Notes under the pieces: model-generated
Databases searched by the model: none
Seen by the model: the letters and a program-made list of their open reading frames with translations, nothing else
What the model was told of the DNA's origin: nothing
Shown: positions 8,162 to 17,751 of the stretch, in pieces
How positions within the stretch are numbered: the stretch's first letter is position 1
How the letters are laid out: the number at the start of each line of letters is the position of its first letter
DNA from: Aureibacillus halotolerans
Lineage (GTDB): Bacteria > Bacillota > Bacilli > Bacillales > DSM-28697
Assembly: GCF_004363045.1 (NCBI RefSeq)
Contig: NZ_SNYJ01000013.1
Span: 51,705-115,704, forward strand
Direction: 5' to 3'
Length of the DNA stretch: 64,000 bases
Position numbers and translations under genes: made by a program

Positions 8162-8938
8162 TTAGTCGTCTAACTCAACTTCAAGCACAGACCCACTGTT
8201 GGCATCAATTGTAACTTCAGCTTCGCCTGAATTTGTCTGAATTTCAAATTCATACTCATAACGTCCATCATCTTCGTCCAATGACGCTTCTACGATTGTG
8301 CCCGACGCTTGTTGAAGAGCAATTTTTTCCGCTTGCTCCATGCTTATTTTTACATTAGCGTTCGCTGGATTTAGATTCTCACGATCGTCGTCATCATCGT
8401 CATCTGCATGATTGGCAATAATGGAGCCATTTGTGCCATCCACATACACCGTGCGCTCACCATTATTTGTTTGCACCTCAACCTCGTAATACACGTGGTC
8501 GTTCTCTACTTCTACGTCTACATCTGTTACGTTTCCACCAGCCTCATTCACAGCTGCTTCTTTAGCTTGAGCCGCAGTGATAGCCAAAGACCCCTTTGTT
8601 ACACCTGGCGCTCCATCAATGACGACTGCTCCGCTTTGCGCATGAACATACACATCTTCGTCATCGTTGTTATTGACTGAAACCTCAACCTCATAAACAA
8701 GTTCTCCGTTGGTTTTATTCAGTTCAATTTCAGTAACTGTGCCATCTACCTCTTTTAATGCGATCGCTTTTGCTTGCTCGACAGACACCTTTGCATCTGT
8801 TGCCTCTTGTTTCGTCACATCGTCTTCCAATTCAAGCTGTACCGTCCGATTGGCTTCATTGGCCAAGGCATGGCTTCCAAATCCAAGTCCACCAAGTGCT
8901 AATGTTCCTGCAAGTGCAATACTGATTTTCTTGTTCAT
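8162..8938 (-). CDS. Secreted protein with three PepSY domains
   Basis: 258 aa. A signal peptide (MNKKISIALAGTLALGGLGFG, cleavage near ALA-NEA) is followed by three PepSY repeats at about 48-108, 115-175 and 192-256. Each has the SxEQAxxIAL start and ends in a VYVDGxNGSII-like strand. An unbroken run of seven aspartates near residue 180 separates repeats 2 and 3. The protein is highly acidic, which suggests an extracellular cation- or wall-associated role. PepSY domains are known as protease-inhibitor or wall-associated modules. In B. subtilis such proteins (YkoI) lie beside two-component genes, as here. Confidence 0.85.
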   Translation of the reverse strand: MNKKISIALAGTLALGGLGFGSHALANEANRTVQLELEDDVTKQEATDAKVSVEQAKAIALKEVDGTVTEIELNKTNGELVYEVEVSVNNNDDEDVYVHAQSGAVVIDGAPGVTKGSLAITAAQAKEAAVNEAGGNVTDVDVEVENDHVYYEVEVQTNNGERTVYVDGTNGSIIANHADDDDDDDRENLNPANANVKISMEQAEKIALQQASGTIVEASLDEDDGRYEYEFEIQTNSGEAEVTIDANSGSVLEVELDD

Positions 8939-8988
8939 TTTTATTCATCTCCAATTTTAGATTATTTATTGTTTCAACTTCTACAGTT

Positions 8989-9044
8989 ACTATAGCCAAT
9001 GAAAATGAGAATGAAGGGAGAGTAAAATGAGAATTTCATGAGAA
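8989..9044 (-). promoter_or_regulatory. Promoter with four 11-bp phased TTCTCAT boxes upstream of the PepSY gene
   Basis: On the minus strand TTCTCAT occurs at 9038-9044, 9027-9033 and 9005-9011, all in register with an 11-bp period. The remaining position (9016-9022) holds a degenerate copy. TTGGCTATAGTAACTGTAG follows, with TATAGT at 8989-8994 as -10 and no good -35. This is the expected form of an OmpR-type activator site. Confidence 0.6.
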
Positions 9045-9262
9045 ACATCCGGACCTTACCCAAAAGTCGGGGTTGACTTGGGCAACATTCGTACATTTCG
9101 CAACAATTAAAGCCTGTGTTAAACCTTTATATCTGCCTTTCCTAGCAATTAAGTGTTGTCACAAAGCAAACCTGTTGTGGTACAAGCGATTCAGAAGGTG
9201 CAAAAAGGAACATTCTAAAAACCAGCGGTCACTAGCGAGACTCCTGGGCGAAAAGCGAACAA
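9045..9262. other. Intergenic region between the two PepSY genes
   Basis: No gene, repeat or structured RNA could be supported here, apart from the flanking promoter boxes (to 9044) and the terminator at 9265-9298. Confidence 0.5.
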
Positions 9263-9264
9263 TT

Positions 9265-9298
9265 GAAAAAGACCGAGACACTTTTCCTTGTCTCGATC
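9265..9298 (-). terminator. Rho-independent terminator of the YkoGHI-like operon
   Basis: Minus-strand stem GATCGAGACA/TGTCTCGGTC with an 8-nt loop, followed by TTTTT. It lies about 10 bp after the PepSY stop codon at 9309. Confidence 0.85.
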
Positions 9299-9308
9299 TC
9301 TCATAAAA

Positions 9309-10121
9309 TTAATCGTCCCATGTAACGGAAAGCACTTCTCCAGATTGAGCTTGAATAATTACTTCAATCTCTTGATCGCCATTTTCTATTTCAATTTCAT
9401 ATTCCATGCCATCTTCTTCATCATTGTCAAGCTCGACGCTTTCGATTTTACCGCCCCCAGCAGCATTAAGTGCTAGTGCTTCTGCTTCCTCCTTTGAGAT
9501 AGCCGTCGTCACTCCAGAATTTGGTGCTTGCTCTTTCTCTGGAGTTGGCTCTTTTTCCGATACTGGTTCTTTTTCCGGTGCTGGTTCGTTATCTGTTGCC
9601 GGCGCTTCCTCCGAAGTTGGCTGTGCCGCATCGTTCTCTTGCTGCTGAGTCTGCTTCCGATCGATCACATCGCCGTTTGCCCGTGAAATCACGTACACCA
9701 ATTCTTTATTTTCCTGCTTTACAGTGACTTCATAGGCCTCTTGTCCTTCCACAGACAACGATTTGGCTTGTGCCACATTCCCGCTACCAGCTTCAGTAAG
9801 AGCCTTTGCTTCTGCTTCTTCTTGGGTCATTTCAGTTTCCGTTCCTTTGGTTGTTGCCAGTTGCTTTATACGTTTGATCTTGCCATCATTTTCGTTGACT
9901 TGAATTTGGTAGGTGCCTTTATCATTTGTAAGAACAATGACATAGGTATCGTCAATCCGTTCGGTCTCGATGATATCACCTGTGTAAAAGGATTGCACAC
10001 TTGCGACAATCTCAGCCTCTGATAAGGATGTCTGCTGCCTGCTGGCCATGAGTTGCTGAATGCCAATCCCACCAACAAGCACAATAACGCCTAACGTGAG
10101 CCAGATCCACTTTTTATTCAT
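9309..10121 (-). CDS. Membrane-anchored PepSY protein, YkoI-like
   Basis: 270 aa from the ATG at 10121, eight bases after GGAG. An in-frame ATG at 10151 with GAGG is a possible alternative. One N-terminal membrane anchor (residues 5-25) is followed by an outside domain (DUF5590-like fold, about 35-90), a PepSY domain (about 95-155), a low-complexity linker rich in Pro, Glu and Lys with repeated EKEP/PEKE units (165-205), and a second PepSY domain ending in the C-terminus. It is the third gene after the regulator and kinase, as in B. subtilis ykoG-ykoH-ykoI. It probably modulates or reports on the envelope signal. Confidence 0.83.
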   Translation of the reverse strand: MNKKWIWLTLGVIVLVGGIGIQQLMASRQQTSLSEAEIVASVQSFYTGDIIETERIDDTYVIVLTNDKGTYQIQVNENDGKIKRIKQLATTKGTETEMTQEEAEAKALTEAGSGNVAQAKSLSVEGQEAYEVTVKQENKELVYVISRANGDVIDRKQTQQQENDAAQPTSEEAPATDNEPAPEKEPVSEKEPTPEKEQAPNSGVTTAISKEEAEALALNAAGGGKIESVELDNDEEDGMEYEIEIENGDQEIEVIIQAQSGEVLSVTWDD

Positions 10122-10189
10122 TTGATCACTCCATCTTGCTTTCTTATCCATAGCTTACCTCAGGAAGATGAGAATTTGCTGAGAGAGCC

Positions 10190-11536
10190 TTACTCTGTTG
10201 GTAGCCAAATTGTAAATGTCGTCCCTTCTCCTTGAGTAGATTGCACATCAATATGGCCACCATGTGCAGCAATAATTCTTTGGGCAATGGAAAGCCCCAG
10301 ACCTGTGCCGCCTGTTTTACGGCTCCTCGCTTTGTCCACACGATAAAACCGTTCAAACACGTGGGCAATATCCTCGTCGGGGATGCCAACCCCGTGATCA
10401 TTAATGGCAATTCCTAAATGGGAGTTCGTTTCACTCAAAGCAACCTCTATCTTTGTATCGCTAAATTTGATGGCGTTATCCAAAAGGATAAACAGCACTT
10501 GTTTTAGTTTGCTTGCGTCAGCTAGAACAGTCACCTCAGGCGGTGTTGCCTGCCACTCGATGGAGCGTTCGTACGCCCTCCGCATCGTTTTCATCGACTC
10601 TTCAATAAGGTCAGCTGCTTGAAACGACGCTTTATCCAAACGCTGATTGCCGTCGCTGGCCAACTCCAGCATTTGCTGCGTCATTTCGCGCATACGCAAT
10701 GCTTCTGCATAAATGGCATCAACACTTTCTTCAAGCACTTCAGGTTTCTTCATCCCCCATCGTTTCAGCAATGTTGCGTAGCTCTCTATGGCGGTTAAAG
10801 GGGTTTTCAACTCATGAGATGCATCCGATACAAATTGTTCCTGCTTGTAATAATTTTCTTCCAACATCGTCATCATATGGTTAAAGGTGATCCCCAGCTG
10901 ATAAAGTTCATCCTTTGATTTGCCTTCTAGATGCAGCCGCTGGAACTGCCCTTCGTGTTGAATGTTTTCCATCGTTCGCGTAAAGGAATGAATCGGTTTT
11001 AAAATTAAATCACCGAGCAACTTCCCAGCAATCACACTTGGCACAAGCACGGCAAAGCCGGCAATCCAGAGCACGAGGCGCAAAATATCAAGCAGCGCAA
11101 ATGTGTCGCTCACATTTTCTGTGACTTCAAGCGTTGCAATCGCACCACTGTCCGTAAGAATAGGGAAGGTCGACGTCAAATACGTCTCACCTTCTAAACG
11201 ACGAATAACCGTTCGTTGTTCTGTTGCATACAAAAGGGGGAGATCGGCAATGGTGCGATCCTTTGTCACAACAAGTGGTCCGCCGTCCTGTTCTCCTTCA
11301 ATCACGCGAATCATCCCATCAGCAGGCAAATAAGCTGGTAAAAGCTGACGTGGCGGGACTGTCCCGCTAGACGTTTGTAGCGCTTCGGCAACCTGCTCGG
11401 TTTGCTGTGCTACACGATCTTCTTCCCGCTCTGTAAGTTCATTTTCAAATAGGGTGTAAATTGATAAACACACCACGAGCATCACAACAACTAACCATAC
11501 CGTTGAAAACAGGTAGATTTTCCAACGCATTTTCAT
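10190..11536 (-). CDS. Sensor histidine kinase, YkoH-like
   Basis: 448 aa. Membrane segments lie at about residues 8-30 and 150-172, with an extracellular sensor domain of about 120 residues between them. HAMP follows (about 173-225), then HisKA with His241 in SDASHELKTPLTA and the ATPase domain with LDNAIKFS and GTGLGLSIAQ. The start ATG overlaps the regulator stop in an ATGA, so both are translated together. With the PepSY gene downstream this matches the YkoGHI arrangement. Confidence 0.92.
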   Translation of the reverse strand: MKMRWKIYLFSTVWLVVVMLVVCLSIYTLFENELTEREEDRVAQQTEQVAEALQTSSGTVPPRQLLPAYLPADGMIRVIEGEQDGGPLVVTKDRTIADLPLLYATEQRTVIRRLEGETYLTSTFPILTDSGAIATLEVTENVSDTFALLDILRLVLWIAGFAVLVPSVIAGKLLGDLILKPIHSFTRTMENIQHEGQFQRLHLEGKSKDELYQLGITFNHMMTMLEENYYKQEQFVSDASHELKTPLTAIESYATLLKRWGMKKPEVLEESVDAIYAEALRMREMTQQMLELASDGNQRLDKASFQAADLIEESMKTMRRAYERSIEWQATPPEVTVLADASKLKQVLFILLDNAIKFSDTKIEVALSETNSHLGIAINDHGVGIPDEDIAHVFERFYRVDKARSRKTGGTGLGLSIAQRIIAAHGGHIDVQSTQGEGTTFTIWLPTE

Positions 11537-12225
11537 GGCCGAATCACATACCCTACGCCCCGAACAGTTTGAATTAATGCCTTTTCAAACGGATAGTCGA
11601 CTTTTTTGCGAACATACCGTACATACACATCAACGACATTGGTGTCGCCGAAATAATCGTACCCCCACACCCGATCGAGAATCTGCTCTCTTGTGAGCAC
11701 CTGTCCCTGATGATCCATGAGGTACACAAGCAGATCAAACTCTCTCGGTGTCAGCTCAATGGATTTGCCTGCTCTTATCACTTCTCTCGTGTTGGCGTTG
11801 ACTTGAAGGTCCTGTACCTTCCATTCGTTTTCATTTTGCACTGGATCCTTACTGCTTCCATTTAACCGCAAAACAGCACGAATGCGAGCGAGCAGCTCTT
11901 CTATTTGAAATGGCTTTGTGACATAATCGTTTGCCCCAAGATCAAGCCCAGCTACCTTATCTGATACAGCATCTCGGGCGGTAAGCATAATGACTGGCGT
12001 TTCATCCCCTTTTGTACGGATGCGCTGTAAAATATCTGTACCGCTCATTTCCGGTAGCATCACATCTAACAGGACGAGATCCCAGCTCTGTTCACGGTAT
12101 TTGGCCAAGCCTTCAGATCCCGTATGCGCGGTGTCTGCCTCGTACCCCTCATAGTCAAGCTCCAGCTTTAATACGCGGGCAATATTTTCTTCGTCCTCTA
12201 TTATTAACACACGTTTCTGACTCAT
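11533..12225 (-). CDS. OmpR-family response regulator, YkoG-like
   Basis: 230 aa from the ATG at 12225. The receiver domain has acidic residues in IEDEEN, phospho-acceptor Asp54 in VLLDVMLP and Lys in TKPFQIEE. The winged-helix output domain spans about 130-230. Its ATG overlaps the TGA of a 24-codon ORF, so translation is probably coupled to that ORF, which has the stronger ribosome binding site. Its own AGGGGTG is moderate. Length fits YkoG (about 228 aa). Confidence 0.92.
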   Translation of the reverse strand: MSQKRVLIIEDEENIARVLKLELDYEGYEADTAHTGSEGLAKYREQSWDLVLLDVMLPEMSGTDILQRIRTKGDETPVIMLTARDAVSDKVAGLDLGANDYVTKPFQIEELLARIRAVLRLNGSSKDPVQNENEWKVQDLQVNANTREVIRAGKSIELTPREFDLLVYLMDHQGQVLTREQILDRVWGYDYFGDTNVVDVYVRYVRKKVDYPFEKALIQTVRGVGYVIRP

Positions 12226-12296
12226 GACGACACCCCTGTGATTGTTTGACCATAGCATACCCACCATTTCAGACAGTAGCAAGCTTTTGTAGTCAT
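12222..12296 (-). CDS. Putative 24-aa Cys/Trp-rich leader peptide coupled to the response regulator
   Basis: ATG at 12296 lies seven bases after an ideal GGAGG (12304-12308). The peptide MTTKACYCLKWWVCYGQTITG plus three residues ends in a TGA that overlaps the ATG of the regulator (ATGA). Three cysteines and two adjacent tryptophans in 24 residues are unusual for random sequence. It may be a real small protein or a leader that sets regulator translation. No homologue is recalled. Confidence 0.45.
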   Translation of the reverse strand: MTTKACYCLKWWVCYGQTITGVSS

Positions 12297-12518
12297 TTCA
12301 ATTCCTCCGGTGGATCGCATTTTACTCAAGGCACAGTTGTTTGATGACGAGGACGTTACGAATTCATCGAATAGCTCTCTTGATGCTAACGTGCAAAGAA
12401 CAGCAAAGAAAAACATTCCTTTTCACTTGCCGCTTTGTGTTGCCTGAACAAAACGGAAGGTGAAAAGAAATGCTTGAATTGAGAGCAAACTGCATATACT
12501 ATCTACACAGCTACTTTA

Positions 12519-12830
12519 TCATTGTGCGATGCGAAAGCTTTCGGCGACTTCCTCTGAGAGAAGCTCACGCAGACGTTCCTCACGTACAGTATAATAACTC
12601 CATGTTCCACGGCTTTCCTTTTGGATAAACCCTGCACGCAATAATATTTTCAGATGGTAGGAAAGCTTTGATTGCGGCATATCCATATACTCCATTAAAT
12701 CACATACACAGGAGGCACCATGCTTCGTCAGGAGCTTCAATACTTCAAGGCGTTTTTGATCAGCCAGAGCTTTGAATGGGCTTTCAAAATCGGTTAGTTT
12801 GGCATTTCTTTGCAGTGTGGGAGCGGACAT
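12519..12830 (-). CDS. ArsR-family transcriptional regulator with CVC metal-binding motif
   Basis: About 103 aa from the ATG at 12830; a TTG start at 12881 would add 17 hydrophobic residues and is less likely. The winged helix-turn-helix runs through FKALADQKRLEVLKLL, then SCVCDLMEYMDMPQSKLSYHLKIL. The CVC in helix 3 is the As(III)-type site of ArsR repressors. No arsenite pump or other metal gene is adjacent, so its target lies elsewhere or is its own gene. A TTGACG-17-TACAAT promoter 215 bp upstream implies a long leader. Confidence 0.82.
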   Translation of the reverse strand: MSAPTLQRNAKLTDFESPFKALADQKRLEVLKLLTKHGASCVCDLMEYMDMPQSKLSYHLKILLRAGFIQKESRGTWSYYTVREERLRELLSEEVAESFRIAQ

Positions 12831-13211
12831 TACGCTTCTGCTGCTTCCGAAGATTAAGACGATGGGCACACTGAAAAGCAATGCGTTCCTATGTGACGCA
12901 TGTCTTTTGCAACTCTTGTGCCATCAAGCATCTAACATCTGTTGCAGCAGGTTCACCTCGTTTCGAAGAGTAGTTTTAAAATCTTGTTTTTTTGCATCTA
13001 TTGTTTCTACCGTTTGCTAGAATTTATGCATCAATCTTGCTTGATAAACAAAATTGTAACCCCTTTCATTTGAAACGTCAACCTTCTTTTTCCATTCCCT
13101 GCACTTATTACAAAAACACTTTGTGACATTTCATAAGCCAAACAATGCATAATGCCTATGGATTTGTTAAGGTTAACATAGTCAGCTTTCCTTATAGGAG
13201 GAACCTACAAA
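12831..13211. other. Intergenic region between arsR-like and lemA-like genes
   Basis: The minus strand carries the arsR-like leader from about 13046. It contains only very short ORFs such as an 11-codon ATG ORF ending near 12892. The plus strand holds the LemA-like gene's GGAGG (13197-13201). Nothing else could be supported. Confidence 0.5.
13053..13081 (-). promoter_or_regulatory. Sigma-A promoter for the arsR-like gene
   Basis: TTGACG (13076-13081), 17-bp spacer, TACAAT (13053-13058) on the minus strand. Transcription would begin near 13046, about 215 bp before the chosen start codon. Confidence 0.7.
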
Positions 13212-13754
13212 ATGATTTCAACGATTAGTTCTATTATTGGGCTTATCCTTATGCTCTTTGCCTTGTTTTATATTGCGCACTACAATACATTGCTTCGTTT
13301 GCGCCAAGCGATGCAACGGAGCAAAAGTGATGTAGAAACCTTACTTCGTCAACGTCACGATGCACTACCTGGACTTAGACGTTATATACGTCCTGAGGAA
13401 GAGCCTTTGTACAATGAATTGTCCACCTTTCAAGATCAGCTTGTCTCTGGGAACACACAGGAACGTATCAATGCCGATGCCCAAGTGCAAAAAATACTCC
13501 ACCAGCTATCACTGCTTGAAACAGATGAAACAGAGTCAATCGTTGAGAAATTTCGCTCTCTAGAAGAACGCGTAGATCATTCAGCGTCTATTTACAATGA
13601 AAGTGCCGAGCGCTACAACAGGAAAATAACTGATTCTCCGGCGCAACTCTTTGCTCGCCTTTTTCAGTATAAAAAACGTACGTCGCTGACAAGCATTCAT
13701 CGGCAAGGGCGTATGAAAAAACGTAAAAAAAAACCCAACAACTCGGCTGATTGA
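13212..13754 (+). CDS. LemA-family-like membrane protein
   Basis: 180 aa after an ideal GGAGG. One N-terminal membrane segment (residues 5-23) is followed by the LemA signature region YNTLLRLRQAMQRSKSDVETLLRQRHDALPGL and a helical, mostly coiled-coil body. The C-terminus is strongly basic (RMKKRKKK). LemA proteins present helices on the cytoplasmic side or at the membrane; their function is poorly known. The gene's last codons form the 5' arm of the shared terminator, and the stop codon sits in the loop. Confidence 0.75.
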   Translation: MISTISSIIGLILMLFALFYIAHYNTLLRLRQAMQRSKSDVETLLRQRHDALPGLRRYIRPEEEPLYNELSTFQDQLVSGNTQERINADAQVQKILHQLSLLETDETESIVEKFRSLEERVDHSASIYNESAERYNRKITDSPAQLFARLFQYKKRTSLTSIHRQGRMKKRKKKPNNSAD

Positions 13755-13774
13755 CCTTCGTTGTTGGGTCTTTT
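13733..13774. terminator. Bidirectional terminator between convergent genes
   Basis: A perfect 10-bp stem ACCCAACAAC (13733-13742) / GTTGTTGGGT (13760-13769) is flanked by A-rich sequence on the left and CTTTT on the right. On the minus strand the stem is followed by eight T, so it is strongest for the 41-aa gene. The lemA-like stop codon (13752-13754) is inside the loop. Confidence 0.85.
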
Positions 13775-13782
13775 GGTGAGTT

Positions 13783-13908
13783 CTATCTTGCGCTCCGGCC
13801 TTTACGTTTCTGATACTCTCGTTTCGCCATTGGAATGACCTTGCGTCGTATCGCTCGTTGAACGCTTGGTTTTTTAAGAACACGGAGTAGCTTTTGAAAT
13901 AGTGACAT
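13783..13908 (-). CDS. Small basic protein, 41 aa
   Basis: ATG at 13908 follows AAAAAGGAG with good spacing; the stop is at 13783, nine bases before the terminator stem. The product begins MSLFQKLLRVLKKPSVQRAI and is rich in Arg and Lys (about one third of residues), probably one amphipathic basic helix. It could bind nucleic acid or the membrane surface. I recognise no family. Good ribosome binding site and terminator on the same strand support a real gene. Confidence 0.6.
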   Translation of the reverse strand: MSLFQKLLRVLKKPSVQRAIRRKVIPMAKREYQKRKGRSAR

Positions 13909-13973
13909 AAAATGCTCCTTTTTCAAACCTCATTTATTTATGGTATACCCCTTTTTCCGGGTCGTGCAAACGT

Positions 13974-14582
13974 CTATATGCTTTGATCTGCTAGCCAGCT
14001 TTTAGCAGCCTCTGCCTCTCCAGCACTTAATTGATGTCCTTGTGTCGACCAAAACACTTCCGTTTTCGCTCCTGCATCTAAGAGGATCTGCTGCAAATCC
14101 TTCGTTTCCTCTGGAGGACACATTGGATCATTCTCCCCCGCACCGATCCAAACTGGTACGTCAGGAAGTTTATTAGGCCTCTTGTCACGTCGTGGAACCA
14201 TGGGATGAAAGAGGACAGCGCCGGCAAGTGCTTCACTTTGCTGATAAAACATGCTTCCTGCAATGTTGGCTCCGTTAGAATAGCCAACTGCTACGACCCT
14301 TGAGCGATCAAAGCTGTACGTTTTGCTCGCTTCATCTAAAAAGGTCAGCAATTCATCGGTTCGCTGAGTTAAATTGTCCAAGTCAAACACACCGGGAGCA
14401 GACCGTCTGAAAAAACGGGGCATCCCATTTTCCTCCTCCTGGCCACGAACACTGAGCAGTCCGGCACCTGGAAGGAGATGCTTGCCAAGTGAAAGTAAGT
14501 CCTGTTCATTTCCACCTGTTCCATGCAATAGAAGCAACGTCGGCTGACCGTCTTGTTCGGCAGTTACAAAGAGATGCTTCAT
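13974..14582 (-). CDS. Phospholipase/carboxylesterase family hydrolase, MhqD-like
   Basis: 202 aa alpha/beta hydrolase. The oxyanion region is LLLHGTGGNEQD (residues 17-28). The nucleophile is Ser102 in GYSNG, with Asp152 in ENDPMCP and His183 in GHQL. In B. subtilis MhqD is an esterase induced with the dioxygenase MhqO by methylhydroquinone and catechol. The start codon overlaps the dioxygenase stop (ATGA). Together with the upstream MarR gene this forms a regulator-dioxygenase-esterase operon. Confidence 0.85.
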   Translation of the reverse strand: MKHLFVTAEQDGQPTLLLLHGTGGNEQDLLSLGKHLLPGAGLLSVRGQEEENGMPRFFRRSAPGVFDLDNLTQRTDELLTFLDEASKTYSFDRSRVVAVGYSNGANIAGSMFYQQSEALAGAVLFHPMVPRRDKRPNKLPDVPVWIGAGENDPMCPPEETKDLQQILLDAGAKTEVFWSTQGHQLSAGEAEAAKSWLADQSI

Positions 14583-15556
14583 CTCTCTCCTCCTGTATCA
14601 AGTGGTTTGATGGTGGCCTCAATTGTTTGTCGTTTCGGCTCTAAAAATGGTGGCAAGGCAAGGCTTTCGCCAAGATGGGCTTCGTCTTCATCTGTCGCAA
14701 ACCCTGGACCGTCTGTCGCCAATTCAAACAAAATGCCATTGGGTTCACGGAAATACAAGGATTTGAAGTAATAACGTTCTACAAAACCTGATGTAGGAAT
14801 TCGAAGTGCCTTCATCTTTTCAACCCACTCCATGAGCTCCTCTTTATCCTCCACTCGGAATGCGACGTGATGCACTCCACCTCGACCAAGGCGCTCTGGC
14901 GGCAAATCAGTCCGCTCCTCTAGATGAACCTCTGCCCCAGTGCCTCCTTCACCTACGGAATAAATCTCTATTTCAGGCTGACCCTCCTGTTCAGCGGGAC
15001 GCGTGCCTACCTTCGTAAAACCGAGTATGTCCGCAAGCACCATGCCAGTGACTTCTGCTTTCGGAACCGTCAGTTTGACCGGTCCGAGACCACGAATGAA
15101 TTGCGACGCTGAAATCGGGCTCTTCTCCCATGGCTCTCCCCCTTTGATGCCTTTGTTCGTTTCATCTGAAACAAAGGCAAGGCGTTGCCCTTCAGGATCT
15201 TGAAATGGCAGCGTTTTTCGACCTACAATGTCGACAACATCGCTATGAACAACGTCATGAGCGTTTAAACGTTCTATCCAAAAATCAATCGACGCATCGT
15301 CAGGGACACGAAGTTGAATTTCCGAAATACTACGGTTGCCGTTGTGGTTGGCGGCCGCATTTGGGATTTCAAAAAAGGTAAGTTCGGTTCCTGGGTTGCC
15401 GACGCGATCCCCATAAAACAGATGATACATGCTCGTATCGTCCTGGTTGACGGTCTTTTTAATTAAGCGCATGCCTAATACCTTTGTATAAAAATCGACA
15501 TTCAAACGTGCATTCGCTGTCATTGCTGATACATGATGAATCCCTTTAATTTGCAT
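14579..15556 (-). CDS. Ring-cleaving dioxygenase of the glyoxalase/VOC family, MhqO-like
   Basis: 325 aa with two VOC modules. Module 1 begins IKGIHHVSAMTANA (His at residue 7 or 8) and module 2 contains RGGVHHVAFRVEDKEE and FREPNGILFELATD. These supply the usual His, His, Glu metal ligands. MhqO-type enzymes are thought to open hydroquinone or catechol rings during quinone stress. It is the middle gene of the MarR-dioxygenase-esterase operon, 18 bp after the regulator. Confidence 0.88.
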   Translation of the reverse strand: MQIKGIHHVSAMTANARLNVDFYTKVLGMRLIKKTVNQDDTSMYHLFYGDRVGNPGTELTFFEIPNAAANHNGNRSISEIQLRVPDDASIDFWIERLNAHDVVHSDVVDIVGRKTLPFQDPEGQRLAFVSDETNKGIKGGEPWEKSPISASQFIRGLGPVKLTVPKAEVTGMVLADILGFTKVGTRPAEQEGQPEIEIYSVGEGGTGAEVHLEERTDLPPERLGRGGVHHVAFRVEDKEELMEWVEKMKALRIPTSGFVERYYFKSLYFREPNGILFELATDGPGFATDEDEAHLGESLALPPFLEPKRQTIEATIKPLDTGGER

Positions 15557-15574
15557 GTGTATGCCTCCATTGAG

Positions 15575-15997
15575 TTAGGATTGTATTTTTTTCAAAAGTC
15601 GGACGAGCTGTTTTTGCTCATCTCGTGTTAGATTTGCAAACTGCTCTTCCTGGAATGTTTCCTGTTTCGGCACAACATCCTGAAAAAGTGATTTGCCTTG
15701 GGCGGTGAGTGTTATTGATTTCGTTTTTCCAATGCTCGTCCGAACAATCCAGCCAAGGTCTTCAAGCTTTCGAATTTGTTGTGCCACATTTCCTTTCGTG
15801 ACGAATAGCTTTTCAGCAAGCTTCTGCTGAGAAATAGGTTCATGAGCGCCTATTTGGGCAAGCATGTCAAATTGTGTCGCCGTCATCTTCCAACGAAGCA
15901 AATGCTGATTCGTTTCACGGATATTTTGATTGTAAACTCTTGAGAGTCGGAACCAACACAACAAGCTAAGTCTATTAGGTGACCTAGAATCACTCAC
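15575..15997 (-). CDS. MarR-family repressor, MhqR-like
   Basis: 140 aa from a GTG at 15997 with GAGG seven bases upstream. The MarR winged helix-turn-helix spans about residues 35-110, with ISQQKLAEKLFVTKGNVAQQIRKLE as the recognition region. In B. subtilis MhqR represses dioxygenase and esterase genes until exposed to quinones. Here it is the first gene of the operon it would control. A perfect palindrome at its transcription start (16021-16036) is the likely operator. Confidence 0.85.
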   Translation of the reverse strand: MSDSRSPNRLSLLCWFRLSRVYNQNIRETNQHLLRWKMTATQFDMLAQIGAHEPISQQKLAEKLFVTKGNVAQQIRKLEDLGWIVRTSIGKTKSITLTAQGKSLFQDVVPKQETFQEEQFANLTRDEQKQLVRLLKKIQS

Positions 15998-16020
15998 TTC
16001 ACTACCTCTTTCATCTTTTA

Positions 16021-16066
16021 AGTTTAGTACTAAACTAAATATACTACGGCTGAGGAATTCTGTCTA
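16021..16066 (-). promoter_or_regulatory. Promoter and operator of the mhqR-like operon
   Basis: Minus strand: TAGACA (16061-16066), 17-bp spacer, TATATT (16038-16043). Directly downstream is the perfect 16-bp palindrome AGTTTAGTACTAAACT (16021-16036), covering the transcription start. MarR proteins bind such palindromes to block transcription. Confidence 0.75.
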
Positions 16067-16081
16067 CTTTCGAGTCCGCAC

Positions 16082-16110
16082 AAAAAAACCGACCTATTTT
16101 TCTGGTCGGT
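16082..16110 (-). terminator. Rho-independent terminator of the arabinofuranosidase gene
   Basis: Minus-strand stem ACCGACC/GGTCGGT with a 9-nt loop, followed by seven T, about 28 bp after the stop codon at 16138. Confidence 0.85.
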
Positions 16111-16137
16111 CTAGTCTCTTCAAGGTCTTTTATATGA

Positions 16138-17730
<1,593 letters not shown>

Positions 17731-17751
17731 TTAATTTTTTCATAATTTGTC

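Noticed and set aside
13000..13046. Possible pseudogene fragment upstream of the arsR-like gene (frame reading ETIDAKKQDFKTTLRNEV)
   Set aside because: A short protein-like frame without a start codon in the leader at about 12925-13010; too short to support a gene or a named parent.
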